A DNA stretch of 54,690 nucleotides from an uncultured Erwinia sp. (GCA_913775305.1 CAJYIY010000049.1:1-54690); one strand, 5' to 3'. Positions 43,447 through 54,227 are shown, counted from the stretch's first letter. Notes: generated by a model from the letters alone, not told the origin. Made by a program: numbers and translations.

Positions 43447-44481
43447 ATGAAAGCGTTAGTCCTTGCCGAAGCAGGAAAAATAGCCATTGAAGATCGTCAG
43501 TTTGATGAGCTGATGGGTGACACTGATGTTGAGATCAAGATCCACTCCGTCGGCATCTGCGGTAGCGATGTGCACTATTATCAACACGGTCGAATTGGTC
43601 CGTTCGTCGTAAAAGCGCCGATGGTGCTGGGGCATGAAGCTTCAGGCGTCGTGCTGGCGGTTGGCAAAGGGGTAAGGCATTTACAGCCAGGCGATCGGGT
43701 ATGTATGGAGCCCGGTATTCCGGATATGCAGTCGGCGCAGTCGCGCGCCGGGATCTATAACCTTGACCCGGCGGTGCGCTTCTGGGCAACGCCGCCCGTT
43801 CACGGCTGCCTGCGTGAAACCGTGATTCACCCTGCGGCATTTACCTTCAAGCTGCCGGATAACGTCAGTTTTGCCGAGGGAGCCATGGTGGAGCCGCTGG
43901 CCATCGGTATGCATGCCGCGACCAAAGCGGCGATCAAGCCGGGTGATATCGCGCTGGTGATCGGTGCCGGTCCTATCGGCGTGGTGACTGCACTGGCGGC
44001 GCTGGCTGGCGGCTGCTCAGACGTGATTATCTGCGATCTGTTTGATGAGAAACTGCAGGTGGCGGCAAACTATACAGGATTGCATGCGGTAAACAGCAAA
44101 AGTGGAGATCTGGCGGCCACCGTCGCGCGCTTGACCAGCGGCAACGGGGTTGACGTGGTGTTTGAGTGCAGCGGCGCGAAACCGGCGATTGCGGGGATCG
44201 GTGAACATATCGCACCGGGTGGCACAGCGGTGCTGGTGGGGATGCCGATCGACGCCGCGCCGGTGGATATCGTGGCGGCTCAGGCCAAAGAAGTCACCTT
44301 CAAAACCATTTTCCGCTACGCCAATATGTATCCGCGTACCCTGCGTTTGCTGAGCTCCGGCAAGCTGCGCGTCCAGCCGCTTATTTCACAGACTTACAAG
44401 TTCGTCGACAGCGTGGCGGCGTTTGAACGGGCGGCGGCGGGTAATCCGGGCGACATCAAAATCATGCTGGAAATGGAGTAA
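43447..44481 (+). CDS. Zinc-dependent xylitol/sorbitol-type dehydrogenase
   Basis: A 344-aa medium-chain dehydrogenase. It has the catalytic Zn ligands in [11 protein letters not shown] (Cys), LGHEASGVV (His, Glu) and AMVEPLAIG, and the NAD site [11 protein letters not shown] (about residues 178-188). The structural Zn Cys cluster, which in this family has four Cys, is replaced ([16 protein letters not shown]), so structural Zn is absent. It most resembles D-xylulose reductase (xylitol dehydrogenase) and sorbitol dehydrogenase. It lies 3 bp before xylulokinase and would supply D-xylulose from xylitol or D-arabitol. Confidence 0.88.
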   Translation: MKALVLAEAGKIAIEDRQFDELMGDTDVEIKIHSVGICGSDVHYYQHGRIGPFVVKAPMVLGHEASGVVLAVGKGVRHLQPGDRVCMEPGIPDMQSAQSRAGIYNLDPAVRFWATPPVHGCLRETVIHPAAFTFKLPDNVSFAEGAMVEPLAIGMHAATKAAIKPGDIALVIGAGPIGVVTALAALAGGCSDVIICDLFDEKLQVAANYTGLHAVNSKSGDLAATVARLTSGNGVDVVFECSGAKPAIAGIGEHIAPGGTAVLVGMPIDAAPVDIVAAQAKEVTFKTIFRYANMYPRTLRLLSSGKLRVQPLISQTYKFVDSVAAFERAAAGNPGDIKIMLEME

Positions 44482-44484
44482 TTC

Positions 44485-45999
44485 ATGGCGCTGTATGCGG
44501 GCATTGACTGCGGTACCCAGGGTACCAAGGTGGTGATTGTTGATGACCAGAGCGGAACACTCCTCGGCAGCGGTAGCGCATCACATCCGCTGATCAGTGA
44601 TTCAACAGGACGGCGCGAGCAGCAGGTGGAGTGGTGGATCGCGGCGCTGATCGCCGCATTTAAGCAGGCAACGGCGGCGGCAGGTGTGGATCCGCAGCAG
44701 ATCGCCGCAATGGCGGTTTCTGGTCAGCAGCACGGTTTCGTGGCGCTGGATGAGGCCGGAGAAGTGCTGCACGCGGTCAAGTTGTGGTGCGATACCAGTA
44801 CCGCCGATGAAAATGCCTGGCTGCTGGAACAGCTGGGGGGTGAGCAGGGATCGCTTGAGCAGCTTGGCCTGACGGTGGCAACCGGCTACACCGCGTCAAA
44901 AATCATCTGGTTTAAGCGGCAGCATCCTGAACTGTGGCAGCGCCTGGCAAAAGTACTGTTGCCGCACGATTATCTCAACTTCTGGCTGACCGGCGAGTAC
45001 CGCGCCGAGTATGGCGATGCCTCCGGCAGCGGCCTGTTTGATGTGCGCCAGCGCTGCTGGGATCGCCGTACGGTGGAAATGATCGACGACAGTGGCCGTT
45101 TGTGGAACGCGCTCCCACCGCTGATCCCGGCGGAACGCCCGGTGGGGCCGGTATGCCAGCGGGCGATTGACGCGCTGGGCCTGCGTTCGGGAACGCTGGT
45201 GGCCAGCGGCGGCGGTGACAACATGATGGCGGCTATCGGCACCGGCAATATTCAGCCAGGGATCCTGACCATGAGCCTTGGTACCTCCGGCACGCTGTTT
45301 GCCTGTGCGGACCGCCCGGTTGTGGCCGACTCCGCGACGATCGCCGGATTCTGCTCCAGCACCAATGGCTGGCTGCCGTTGATTTGTACCATGAACGTCA
45401 CCTCGGCTACCACCACGGTGCAGCATCTGCTGAATCAGGATCTGGCATCGTTTAATCAGGCGCTGGAGGAGGCCGAACCGGGTGCAGGCGGCATGCTGCT
45501 GCTGCCGTTCTTCAATGGTGAACGAGTACCGGCGCTGCCGGGGGCGAAGGCCAGCCTGCACAATCTGGACAGCGACAATCTGACCCCGGCCAACCTCTGC
45601 CTGGCCGTGGTGGAAGGGGCGACCTACGGCCTGCGTTTCGGGCTGGATCTGTTTCGCCAGCAGGGAGTGCCGGTCAGTGAGATCCGTCTGACCGGCGGCG
45701 GGGCGAACAGCCCCCGCTGGCGACAGATCGTGGCCGACGTGATGGACTGCCCGGTGGTTTGCCTGCGTGAGAAAGAGAGTGCGGCGCTGGGGGCGGCGAT
45801 TCAGGCCATCTGGTGCCACCGCTTGCACAGCGACGGCGAAACCTCGCCGGGGAGACTGCTTGCCGAACTCAGCCAGCAGTTTGTGCTGCTGGACGAGAGC
45901 AGCCGTGCAGTACCGGATGCCGATCGCGCGCGTCGCTATGCGGAACTTTACCAGGGCTATCTGCATTTACTGCACAAAGAGTATGAGGTGAGCTTATGA
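44485..45999 (+). CDS. xylB: Xylulokinase
   Basis: A 504-aa FGGY-family sugar kinase: YAGIDCGTQGTKVV phosphate loop, AMAVSGQQHGFVALD, LLPHDYLNFWLTGEY, and the C-terminal RLTGGGANSPRWRQIVADV (FGGY signature 2). It phosphorylates D-xylulose to D-xylulose-5-phosphate for the pentose phosphate pathway. It is placed between the dehydrogenase and the ABC genes. Its stop overlaps the start of the ABC ATPase gene (ATGA). The exact sugar is inferred from context. Confidence 0.9.
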   Translation: MALYAGIDCGTQGTKVVIVDDQSGTLLGSGSASHPLISDSTGRREQQVEWWIAALIAAFKQATAAAGVDPQQIAAMAVSGQQHGFVALDEAGEVLHAVKLWCDTSTADENAWLLEQLGGEQGSLEQLGLTVATGYTASKIIWFKRQHPELWQRLAKVLLPHDYLNFWLTGEYRAEYGDASGSGLFDVRQRCWDRRTVEMIDDSGRLWNALPPLIPAERPVGPVCQRAIDALGLRSGTLVASGGGDNMMAAIGTGNIQPGILTMSLGTSGTLFACADRPVVADSATIAGFCSSTNGWLPLICTMNVTSATTTVQHLLNQDLASFNQALEEAEPGAGGMLLLPFFNGERVPALPGAKASLHNLDSDNLTPANLCLAVVEGATYGLRFGLDLFRQQGVPVSEIRLTGGGANSPRWRQIVADVMDCPVVCLREKESAALGAAIQAIWCHRLHSDGETSPGRLLAELSQQFVLLDESSRAVPDADRARRYAELYQGYLHLLHKEYEVSL

Positions 46000-47501
46000 A
46001 TCAGTCAGCCGGAGGAGAGCAGTCCGCTTATCTGCTGGAGGTCAGCGGCGTAAAGAAAAGCTTTGGCCCGGTAGTGGCGCTCAGAAATGCCGAATTTTGT
46101 CTGCGGCGGGGATCGATTCACGCGCTGTGTGGCGGTAACGGGGCGGGTAAATCGACGTTTCTCAGCATTCTGATGGGATTTGTTCAGCCCGACAGCGGTG
46201 ACATCTTTATCAACGGTCAGCGCTGCGCCTTCTCCCACCCGAAAGAGGCGCTGGCGGCAGGTATTGCCATCGTCCAGCAGGAATTAAGCACGATTGCCGA
46301 CCTGACGGTGGCGGAAAATATCTGGCTGGGACGCGAGCCGCGTCGTTGTGGCTTTGTGGATTTCCGGCGGATGAATCAGCAGACCGCCGACCTGCTGGCC
46401 GATCTGCATTTTACGCTGTCGCCGACCGAGAAAATGCGTAATCTCAGCGTGGCGGAGCAGCAGCTGGTGGAGATCGCCAAGGCGCTGTCGCATGCCAACG
46501 CCGATATCATCATTATGGATGAACCCACCTCGGCGATTGGCGAAGAGGACGTGCAGAAGATTTTTCAGGCAATCACCCGGCTGGCGCAAAAGGGCAAGGG
46601 GATTATCTACGTCTCACACCGGCTGGCGGAAATTTTCCAGATTGCGGACAGTTACACCATCTTCCGTGACGGCAGCTATATCCAGGAAGGTTTGCTGAGT
46701 GACATCACCCGCGAGCAGCTGATCGAGCATATTATCGGCGGCGAGTTTGAAAATGAATTCGCCAAGTTCAATCGTCCCGGTGATGACGTGTTGATGCAGG
46801 TCAACAACCTGAGCTGGGGGAAGAAGGTCAGGGACATCAGCCTGACGCTGAAGCGCGGCGAAATTCTCGGTATTTATGGCCTGGTCGGTTCGGGGCGCAG
46901 TGAGTTTCTCGATCTGATATTTGGTATTCGTCATGCTGACAGCGGAACGGTGCAGCTGGGTGGAAAAACCCTGGCCCGCCATTCGCCGAAAGCGTCGATC
47001 GCCAGCGGTATTGCCTATGTCACTGAAGATCGGAAAGAGACGGGCCTGGTACTGTGCCGTTCGGTGAATGAAAATATCAATATCGCCTCGTTCCGGGATA
47101 TCAGCCGGGGAGGATTTATCAGCGACCGCCGCGAACGGCAGCGTACCCGCGACATGATCCAGCGCTTTAATGTGAAAACCCCGGACGGTGAGCAGCGGGT
47201 GGGCAATCTCAGCGGCGGCAACCAACAGAAAGTGGTTCTGGGGCGTTGGGCGCTGCTCGATCCGCAGGTGATGCTGCTGGATGAGCCGACGCGCGGCATT
47301 GATGTCGGTGCAAAAAAAGAGATTTACCGCTTTATGTCAGAATTTGCCCTGAAGGATCGCGGAATTATTATGGTTTCATCCGAACTGTCGGAAATTATCG
47401 GCATGAGCGATCGCATCCTGGTATTTAAAGACGGTTCGCTGGCCGGGGAATTATCGGCTGACAGCGTCACTCAGGCGGAATTAATGAAGCTGGCGGTGTA
47501 A
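45996..47501 (+). CDS. Sugar ABC importer ATPase, RbsA type
   Basis: A 501-aa protein with two ABC domains of the carbohydrate class 2 (CUT2) family. The first has Walker A GGNGAGKST and IIMDEPTSAIGE. The second has the degenerate P-loop GLVGSGRSEFL and the signature LSGGNQQKVVLGRW with MLLDEPTRGIDVG. It energises the permease and is coupled to xylB by ATGA overlap. Confidence 0.93.
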   Translation: MNQSAGGEQSAYLLEVSGVKKSFGPVVALRNAEFCLRRGSIHALCGGNGAGKSTFLSILMGFVQPDSGDIFINGQRCAFSHPKEALAAGIAIVQQELSTIADLTVAENIWLGREPRRCGFVDFRRMNQQTADLLADLHFTLSPTEKMRNLSVAEQQLVEIAKALSHANADIIIMDEPTSAIGEEDVQKIFQAITRLAQKGKGIIYVSHRLAEIFQIADSYTIFRDGSYIQEGLLSDITREQLIEHIIGGEFENEFAKFNRPGDDVLMQVNNLSWGKKVRDISLTLKRGEILGIYGLVGSGRSEFLDLIFGIRHADSGTVQLGGKTLARHSPKASIASGIAYVTEDRKETGLVLCRSVNENINIASFRDISRGGFISDRRERQRTRDMIQRFNVKTPDGEQRVGNLSGGNQQKVVLGRWALLDPQVMLLDEPTRGIDVGAKKEIYRFMSEFALKDRGIIMVSSELSEIIGMSDRILVFKDGSLAGELSADSVTQAELMKLAV

Positions 47502-47581
47502 ATCCGCTGTAATTATCTGTCAGAACTCAGTGAAAAATCATCCTGCGCACGCTGAATTCTGCCCGGCTTATAAGAGATAAA

Positions 47582-48622
47582 ATGATGAACTCTACCCATT
47601 CACTGACACCCGGGTTGGCTTTGTTCGCCCGCAATAAGCGTCACCTGCATAAATACGGCATTATTATCGCGTTCTTTGTGCTTTGCCTGATCGTTACTGT
47701 CATTGGCGAAGTCCAGGTTGCTAACGGCGCCTGGAGCAGTAATTACTTCCTCAGCAATGAAAATATGCTGATCGTTCTGCGCCAGATTTCGATTAACGGC
47801 ATTCTGGCGATCGGCATGACTTTTGTCATTATTACCGCCGGTGTGGATCTGTCGGTGGGGTCGGTGCTGGCGCTGAGCGGCATCGTTGCCGCGCGCTTTG
47901 CCACCACCAACAGCGGGCTGGCGATAGGGGATACCGCCCATGCGGTGCTGATGCCGCTGATTATCGCTCTGGGTATCGGGATTGTCTGTGGCCTGCTGAA
48001 CGGGACTATTCTGGCGCGCTATCGCCTGCAACCGTTTATTGTCACCATGGGCATGCTGTCGGCGGCGCGTGGCCTGGCGCTGCTGACTACCGACGGTAAT
48101 CCGGTATCCCAGCTCAATGCGGATTTCCGCTGGCTGGGCAACGGCTATGTTGTGGGGATCCCGGTGCCGGTGATCCTGTTCGTGGTGCTGTTTGCCCTGG
48201 CCTGGATAGTGCTGAATAAAACCCTGTTTGGCCGCTACGTCTACGCGGTGGGCGGCAACCAGAAAAGCGCCCGCACGTCAGGCATCAGCGTGGTGAAAAT
48301 CAAGGTACTGGTTTATACCCTGTGCGGCGCACTGGCCGGCATTGCCGGACTGATTCTTACCGCCCGTACCGGCTCCGCACAAACCAACGCCGGAGCGGCC
48401 TACGAGCTGGATGCCATCGCTGCCGTGGTGATTGGCGGTACCAGTATGGCCGGTGGCGTCGGGACGCTGGTTGGCACGCTGTTTGGAATTTTAATTATTG
48501 GCGTAATGAATAACGGCCTGGATTTGCTCGGCGTGCAGTCGTATTACCAGCAGATTATTAAAGGTGCATTAATTGTGGTTGCCGTACTGCTCGACCCATC
48601 ACGTAAACAACAGCGCGATTAA
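47582..48622 (+). CDS. Sugar ABC importer permease, RbsC type
   Basis: A 346-aa inner-membrane protein with about eight to ten helices. It has the CUT2 segments ILAIGMTFVIITAGVDLSVGSVLALSG, KTLFGRYVYAVGGNQKSARTSGI (EAA-like loop) and AVVIGGTSMAGGVGTLVGTLFG. Start ATG 47582 or 47585 (two adjacent ATG). It lies 80 bp after the ATPase gene. Confidence 0.93.
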   Translation: MMNSTHSLTPGLALFARNKRHLHKYGIIIAFFVLCLIVTVIGEVQVANGAWSSNYFLSNENMLIVLRQISINGILAIGMTFVIITAGVDLSVGSVLALSGIVAARFATTNSGLAIGDTAHAVLMPLIIALGIGIVCGLLNGTILARYRLQPFIVTMGMLSAARGLALLTTDGNPVSQLNADFRWLGNGYVVGIPVPVILFVVLFALAWIVLNKTLFGRYVYAVGGNQKSARTSGISVVKIKVLVYTLCGALAGIAGLILTARTGSAQTNAGAAYELDAIAAVVIGGTSMAGGVGTLVGTLFGILIIGVMNNGLDLLGVQSYYQQIIKGALIVVAVLLDPSRKQQRD

Positions 48623-48690
48623 TGAAGTGATGGCCCGTTAAATAAACAGCCTGTCAAACAGGCGAGTATCCTACAAAACCAGGAGTTAAA

Positions 48691-49689
48691 ATGCCTAAGA
48701 TGACCCAAATTGCCCTGCTGACCTCCGGCCTGTTAATCGGCAGTATCGCCGCTCACGCCGCACCGGTAAAAATTGCCGTGCTGATGTACGGTATGAAAGC
48801 GGAATTTGTCCAGCTGATGGAAAAGGCCGGTAAAGAACATCCGGCGGTGAAAAGCGGCGATGTGCAGTTAACCGTTTACGATGGCCGTTATGATCCCATG
48901 GTGCAGAACAACCAGGCGGAAACCGCCATTCAGACCCACACCGACGCCATTATTATCAACCCAATGGACTATGAAGCAAATATCGATGTGGTCACCATGG
49001 CGAATGAAGCAAAAATTCCGGTGGTGGTGACTAATGCCCGCCTGAATACCGACAAAATGACCGCTGAAGTGGTCTCCGATGATGTGCTGGGCGGCTATCT
49101 GGAAGCCAAAGCGGTACTGAAAAAGATGAACTGCAAGGGCAACGTGGTGATTATCGAGGGTCCGAAGGGCGGCAGCGGCGAGATCCAGCGCGGGCAGGGC
49201 AACGATAAAGCCATCGCTGAGTGCGGCGCGGGTAACGTGAAGGTGCTGGAGCGTAAAACCGCGAACTGGTCACGCGCCGAGTCACTGCCGCTGATGGAAA
49301 ACTGGCTACAGAAACATCGTGGTCAGATCAATGGCGTGATTGCGCAAAACGACGAGATGGCGCTGGGGGCGATTGAGGCTATCAAGGGTGCCAATCTGAA
49401 CGTCAGGGACTTCGCGATTGCCGGTGTGGACGGCGTTTCCGACGCGATCCGCGCGGTGCAGGCGGGAGAAATGGTGTCGATCCTGCAGGATGCCCATGCG
49501 CAGATGCAGGGATCGATCGACGTGGCGCTGCGTGCGGTGAAGGGCGACAGCTATCAGCCGCAGTCAACCATCTGGAAGCAGTATGAGGGCAAGATGGCCT
49601 GGGATGACGGTAAGTCAAAACGCTACTCAGTACCCTGGACTGAAGTCACTCCGGAGAACGCCACCCGGCTGTTGGACGCGCGTCAGTAA
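48691..49689 (+). CDS. Periplasmic sugar/polyol-binding protein, RbsB type
   Basis: A 332-aa class I sugar-binding protein with a signal peptide (LLTSGLLIGSIAAHAA; cut after AHA). The mature protein begins KIAVLMYGMKAEFVQLM and has typical QAETAIQTHTDAIIINPMDYEAN, VVVTNARL and GAIEAIKGANLNVRDFAIAGVDG segments. It delivers the ligand, probably xylitol, D-arabitol or a pentose, to the importer. SD CAGGAG-like site precedes the ATG. A loose GC hairpin follows the stop. Confidence 0.92.
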   Translation: MPKMTQIALLTSGLLIGSIAAHAAPVKIAVLMYGMKAEFVQLMEKAGKEHPAVKSGDVQLTVYDGRYDPMVQNNQAETAIQTHTDAIIINPMDYEANIDVVTMANEAKIPVVVTNARLNTDKMTAEVVSDDVLGGYLEAKAVLKKMNCKGNVVIIEGPKGGSGEIQRGQGNDKAIAECGAGNVKVLERKTANWSRAESLPLMENWLQKHRGQINGVIAQNDEMALGAIEAIKGANLNVRDFAIAGVDGVSDAIRAVQAGEMVSILQDAHAQMQGSIDVALRAVKGDSYQPQSTIWKQYEGKMAWDDGKSKRYSVPWTEVTPENATRLLDARQ

Positions 49690-49887
49690 TCCGCCGCAGG
49701 GTCGCCCGATGTAGGGGGGCCCTGTCTCTCCGTTTGTCTCAGCTGCAATACTTACCCATGTTTTGTGACAAAATTATGAAGTTTATTTTATAGTTAGGTC
49801 TTATCCTGAAAAGTTTCACTTGTCGCGCCCTCTGAAGATAAACGGCACGACAACCAATCTGATTTAATTTCCCGCCTGACAGATGTT

Positions 49888-49904
49888 CTTAATCTTCCCC
49901 TAAG
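49888..49904 (+). promoter_or_regulatory. PmrA-box-like site upstream of the arn operon
   Basis: CTTAAT-CTTCC-CCTAAG approximates the PmrA half-site consensus (YTTAAK, 5-bp spacing, YTTAAK) with one mismatch in the second half. It lies about 14 bp upstream of a possible -10 (TATGCT or TATAGT). PmrAB activates arn in related enterobacteria. A 15-bp dyad GGATTA-AGA-TAATCC (49936-49950) lies just downstream of the presumed start and is unexplained. Confidence 0.55.
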
Positions 49905-49961
49905 ATAATTCATTTATGCTTTGTGTATAGTCGAAGGATTAAGATAATCCAATATTTCTTA

Positions 49962-50117
49962 GTGAGTTATGTTCGCGGTCTGTTTTCGTGGCTGGCGGGG
50001 ATTTTTCTCCCTGGCGCTTTCACGGATCCATCACAACGGGTTGTCCATTTTTCCCGAGGTGCGATTTTTGACGCCCTCTGGTTAATTTCTGCTAGTTTAT
50101 TGGTGATAACTGTTTAG
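49962..50117 (+). CDS. Possible short leader/membrane peptide before arnB
   Basis: A GTG at 49962 starts a 51-codon frame reading SYVRGLFSWLAGIFLPGAF and ending ALWLISASLLVITV, with two weakly hydrophobic ends. It ends 12 bp before arnB. No good ribosome site is visible and another overlapping frame is also open, so it may be only leader sequence. Upward extension of the same frame reaches 49923. Confidence 0.25.
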   Translation: MSYVRGLFSWLAGIFLPGAFTDPSQRVVHFSRGAIFDALWLISASLLVITV

Positions 50118-50129
50118 AGAGATTAATCA

Positions 50130-51269
50130 ATGTTGGAGTTTTTACCCTTTTCCCGCCCGGCCATGGGCAATGAGGAACTTGAAGCGCTGGCCGAGGTTTT
50201 GCGTTCAGGTTGGATCACCACCGGTCCTAAAAATCAGCAGCTTGAGCAGGCATTCTGTCAGTTAACGGGTAACAGCCATGCGATTGCCGTCAGTTCAGCA
50301 ACCGCCGGGATGCACGTCACGCTGATGGCGCTGGGTATTCAGGCAGGCGATGAAGTGATTACCCCGTCAATGACCTGGGTATCAACGCTGAATATGATCG
50401 CGCTGCTGGGAGCCACGCCGGTGATGATCGACATCGATCGCGATACGCTGATGGTGACGCCAGAGCTGATCGAAGCGGCAATCACCCCGCGAACCAAAGC
50501 GATTATTCCCGTTCACTATGCCGGTGCACCGGCCGATATCGATGCGATTCACGCGCTGGGCAAGCGCTACGGTATTCCGGTGATCGACGATGCCGCCCAT
50601 GCTGCCGGCACCTTTTATCAGGGGCGGCATGTCGGGGCGGCGGGAACGGCTATTTTTTCCTTTCACGCCATTAAAAATATGAGCTGTGCCGAGGGCGGAA
50701 TAGTGGTCACCGACGATGCGGCGCTGGCTGACCGCGTGCGCAGCCTGAAGTTTCATGGGCTTGGCGTCGATGCCTACGATCGCCAGACTCATGGACGTGC
50801 GCCACAGGCGGAAGTCATAACGCCCGGTTACAAATACAATCTTGCCGATCTCAATGCTGCCATTGCTCTGGTACAGCTAAATAAGCTGGCGCAGCATAAT
50901 GCCCGGCGTGAGCAGATTGCTCACCGCTATCTCAGCGCGCTCGCCGATACGCCGTTCCTGCCGCTGAAACTGCCCGGGTGGCCGCATCATCACGCCTGGC
51001 ACCTGTTTATTCTGCGTATCGATCCGCAGACCTGCGGTTTCAGCCGCGATGAGCTGATGCAGCAGCTGAAGGACCAGGGTATCGGAACCGGGCTGCATTT
51101 CCGTGCCGCCCATACGCAGAAATATTATCGCGAACGCTTCCCCGGCCTGACGCTTCCCAATACGGAGTGGAATTCCGCGCGCATTTGTTCCATTCCACTG
51201 TTCCCGACGATGACCGATGGCGATGTCGATCGCGTTGTCGGTGCACTGCGTCAGCTTGCAGGTAAATAA
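50130..51269 (+). CDS. arnB: UDP-4-amino-4-deoxy-L-arabinose aminotransferase ArnB
   Basis: A 379-aa PLP-dependent aminotransferase. The PLP-binding Lys lies in [16 protein letters not shown] (about residue 182) and [26 protein letters not shown] is the family start. It transfers an amino group from glutamate to UDP-L-Ara4O, giving UDP-L-Ara4N for lipid A modification. AGAGAG is upstream of the ATG. It is first in the arn operon, one base before arnC. Confidence 0.95.
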   Translation: MLEFLPFSRPAMGNEELEALAEVLRSGWITTGPKNQQLEQAFCQLTGNSHAIAVSSATAGMHVTLMALGIQAGDEVITPSMTWVSTLNMIALLGATPVMIDIDRDTLMVTPELIEAAITPRTKAIIPVHYAGAPADIDAIHALGKRYGIPVIDDAAHAAGTFYQGRHVGAAGTAIFSFHAIKNMSCAEGGIVVTDDAALADRVRSLKFHGLGVDAYDRQTHGRAPQAEVITPGYKYNLADLNAAIALVQLNKLAQHNARREQIAHRYLSALADTPFLPLKLPGWPHHHAWHLFILRIDPQTCGFSRDELMQQLKDQGIGTGLHFRAAHTQKYYRERFPGLTLPNTEWNSARICSIPLFPTMTDGDVDRVVGALRQLAGK

Positions 51270-51270
51270 G

Positions 51271-52245
51271 ATGACAGACCAAACGATTAATAAGGTGTCG
51301 GTGGTAATTCCCGTTTACAACGAGCAGGAAAGCCTTAACGAGCTGATCCGCCGGACGCGGGCCGCCTGCGACTCCCTGACGGTAGATTATGAAATCCTGC
51401 TGGTGGATGACGGCAGCAGCGACAGCTCGGCGGAGATGCTGACCGCCGCCGCTGAAAGGCCGGGCAGCAACGTGATGGCGGTGCTGCTAAACCGTAACTA
51501 CGGGCAGCACTCGGCGATCATGGCCGGATTCAGCCACGTCTCCGGCGATCTGATTATCACGCTCGACGCGGATTTACAAAACCCACCGGAGGAAATTCCC
51601 CGGCTGGTGGCGGTGGCGATGGAGGGCTATGACGTGGTGGGTACCGTGCGTCAGAACCGCCAGGACAGCTGGTTCCGCAAATTCGCCTCGCAGATGATTA
51701 ACCGCCTGATCCAGCGTACCACCGGCAAGGCGATGGGGGATTACGGCTGCATGCTGCGCGCCTATCGTCGCCATATCATCGATGCAATGCTGCACTGCCA
51801 CGAGCGCAGCACCTTTATCCCGATCCTTGCCAATACCTTTGCCCGTCGGGCAACGGAGATCCCGGTGATGCACGCCGAGCGGGAATTCGGTGATTCAAAA
51901 TACAGCTTTATGCGGCTGATCAACCTGATGTACGACCTGGTGACCTGTCTGACTACCACGCCGCTACGGCTGCTCAGCGTGTTTGGCAGCATCATCGCGC
52001 TGTCGGGATTTGCCATTGCCGTCCTGCTGGTGGCGATGCGACTGTTCCTCGGGCCGGAATGGTCGGCGGAAGGGGTGTTTATGCTGTTTGCCGTGCTGTT
52101 TATTTTTGTCGGTGCGCAGTTTATTGGTATGGGCCTGCTGGGTGAGTACATCGGACGGATTTACAACGATGTTCGCGCTCGTCCTCGCTATTTTATTCAG
52201 CGCGTTGTCAGTCACAACGCCGATTCCACACGGGATAATCCATGA
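51271..52245 (+). CDS. arnC: Undecaprenyl-phosphate 4-deoxy-4-formamido-L-arabinose transferase ArnC
   Basis: A 324-aa GT2 glycosyltransferase. It has [18 protein letters not shown] at the N-terminus, [16 protein letters not shown] (metal-binding Asp motif) and two C-terminal membrane helices ([38 protein letters not shown]). It transfers Ara4FN to undecaprenyl phosphate on the inner membrane. The real start is ATG 51271. An upstream open frame from 51217 overlaps arnB. Its stop overlaps the arnA start. Confidence 0.95.
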   Translation: MTDQTINKVSVVIPVYNEQESLNELIRRTRAACDSLTVDYEILLVDDGSSDSSAEMLTAAAERPGSNVMAVLLNRNYGQHSAIMAGFSHVSGDLIITLDADLQNPPEEIPRLVAVAMEGYDVVGTVRQNRQDSWFRKFASQMINRLIQRTTGKAMGDYGCMLRAYRRHIIDAMLHCHERSTFIPILANTFARRATEIPVMHAEREFGDSKYSFMRLINLMYDLVTCLTTTPLRLLSVFGSIIALSGFAIAVLLVAMRLFLGPEWSAEGVFMLFAVLFIFVGAQFIGMGLLGEYIGRIYNDVRARPRYFIQRVVSHNADSTRDNP

Positions 52246-54227
52246 TGAAAGCAGTGGTTTTTGCCTACCATGATATTGGCTGTACGGGTATCCGTGCGCT
52301 ACACACGGCAGGATTCGAGATTGAGGCGATTTTCACCCATGCGGACAACGCCGCTGAAAATCAGTTCTACGCTTCCGTTGCCCGCACGGCGGCAGAGCTG
52401 GGCGTGCCGGTCTTCGCTCCGGAGGATGTAAACCACCCGCTGTGGGTTGAGCGCATTAAAGCCATGGCACCGCAGGTGATTTTTTCCTTCCACTATCGTC
52501 AGATGCTGAGTGACGCGATCCTGAACAGCGCCAGCGAAGGGGCATTTAATCTGCACGCTTCGCTGCTGCCTCGCTACCGTGGCCGTGCACCGCTGAACTG
52601 GGTGCTGGTCAACGGTGAAGAGGAAACCGGCGTCACGCTGCACCGGATGGTGAAGCGCGCTGATGCCGGGGCGATCGTGGCCCAGCAGCGGGTGGCTATC
52701 GACCCGCAGGACAATGCACTAACGCTGCATCGCAAGCTGAATAGCGCCAGTGGCGAACTGCTGACCGCCAGCCTGTCCGGTATCTTAAGCGGTGATTTTC
52801 CACAGTACGAGCAGGATGAAAGCCAGGCCAGCTATGTTGGGCGTCGTACCCCGGAAGACGGTCGGATTGACTGGACTCAGCCTGCGCATTGCCTTCACAA
52901 CCTGGTGCGTGCCGTGACCGATCCCTGGCCGGGCGCGTTCAGCTTTGTGGGTTCCGGCAAGTTTATTATCTGGCAGTCAGCGGTCAGGTCCGATTTCCCG
53001 GCGGCGAAACCGGGCACCGTGCTGTCGGTGAGTCCGCTGGTGGTGGCCTGCGGAGAGGGGGCGCTGGAGATCGTCACCGGCCAGGGCGAAAGCGGTGTCT
53101 ATATGCAGGGGCGGCAGCTGGCGCAGACGCTGGGGCTGGTCAGCGGGGCGATTTTGCACAATCAGCCGGTCTCGGCGATCAAACGGCTGACCCGCGTACT
53201 GATCCTCGGCGTGAACGGTTTTATCGGCAACCATCTAACCGAACGTCTGCTGCAGGATGAGAACTTTGAGATTTACGGCCTGGATATTGGTTCTGACGCT
53301 ATCAGCCGCTTTGTCGGACATCCGCGCTTCCACTTTGTGGAGGGGGATATCAGCATCCACTCGGAGTGGATTGAATACCATATTAAAAAATGTGATGTGG
53401 TGCTGCCGCTGGTGGCGATAGCCACACCGATTGAATATACCCGCAATCCGCTGCGCGTTTTTGAGCTGGATTTTGAAGAGAATCTGAAGATTATTCGCGA
53501 CTGCGTGAAGTACCAGAAGCGCATCATCTTCCCGTCCACGTCTGAAGTGTACGGTATGTGCACTGACGACACCTTTGATGAAGACCACTCAAATCTGGTG
53601 GTCGGGCCGATTAACAAACAGCGCTGGATCTACTCGGTCTCCAAGCAGCTGCTTGACCGGGTGATCTGGGCCTACGGTGAAAAAGAAGGTCTGCGCTTTA
53701 CCCTGTTCCGTCCGTTTAACTGGATGGGGCCGCGACTGGATAACCTTAACGCTGCCCGTATCGGCAGTTCGCGGGCGATTACCCAGCTGATCCTTAATCT
53801 CGTAGAAGGTTCGCCGATAAAACTGATCGATGGTGGACGGCAGAAACGCTGCTTTACCGATATTCGTGACGGTATTGAAGCGCTGTTTTTGATTATCGAA
53901 AACAAGCAGCAGAACTGTGACGGGCAGATTATCAATATCGGCAATCCGGAAAATGAAGCCAGTATCAAACAGCTGGCGGAGCAGCTGCTGGCGAGCTTCG
54001 ATCGTCATCCGCTGCGCCATCGCTTCCCGCCGTTTGCCGGATTCCGTGAGGTGGAAAGCAGCAGCTACTACGGAAAGGGCTATCAGGATGTTGAGCACCG
54101 CAAGCCGTCGATCCGAAATGCGAAACGGCTGATCGGCTGGCAGCCGGTGGTGCAGATGAATCACACCATCGATGCCACGCTCGATTTCTTCCTGAATTCG
54201 GTCGAGGCCGGAGAATCAGCTGAATGA
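52242..54227 (+). CDS. arnA: Bifunctional UDP-L-Ara4N formyltransferase/UDP-glucuronate decarboxylase ArnA
   Basis: A 661-aa two-domain enzyme. The formyltransferase domain (about 1-305) has [21 protein letters not shown] and [12 protein letters not shown]. The dehydrogenase/decarboxylase domain (about 315-661) has [14 protein letters not shown], Ser in PSTSEVYG, Tyr/Lys in [12 protein letters not shown] and Arg in [11 protein letters not shown]. It both oxidatively decarboxylates UDP-glucuronate and formylates UDP-L-Ara4N. ATGA overlaps with arnC and arnD show tight coupling. Confidence 0.96.
   Translation: MMKAVVFAYHDIGCTGIRALHTAGFEIEAIFTHADNAAENQFYASVARTAAELGVPVFAPEDVNHPLWVERIKAMAPQVIFSFHYRQMLSDAILNSASEGAFNLHASLLPRYRGRAPLNWVLVNGEEETGVTLHRMVKRADAGAIVAQQRVAIDPQDNALTLHRKLNSASGELLTASLSGILSGDFPQYEQDESQASYVGRRTPEDGRIDWTQPAHCLHNLVRAVTDPWPGAFSFVGSGKFIIWQSAVRSDFPAAKPGTVLSVSPLVVACGEGALEIVTGQGESGVYMQGRQLAQTLGLVSGAILHNQPVSAIKRLTRVLILGVNGFIGNHLTERLLQDENFEIYGLDIGSDAISRFVGHPRFHFVEGDISIHSEWIEYHIKKCDVVLPLVAIATPIEYTRNPLRVFELDFEENLKIIRDCVKYQKRIIFPSTSEVYGMCTDDTFDEDHSNLVVGPINKQRWIYSVSKQLLDRVIWAYGEKEGLRFTLFRPFNWMGPRLDNLNAARIGSSRAITQLILNLVEGSPIKLIDGGRQKRCFTDIRDGIEALFLIIENKQQNCDGQIINIGNPENEASIKQLAEQLLASFDRHPLRHRFPPFAGFREVESSSYYGKGYQDVEHRKPSIRNAKRLIGWQPVVQMNHTIDATLDFFLNSVEAGESAE

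Noticed and set aside
44896..45966. A 356-codon minus-strand frame opposite xylulokinase
   Set aside because: Antisense shadow rich in Arg, Gln and His, without start signals.
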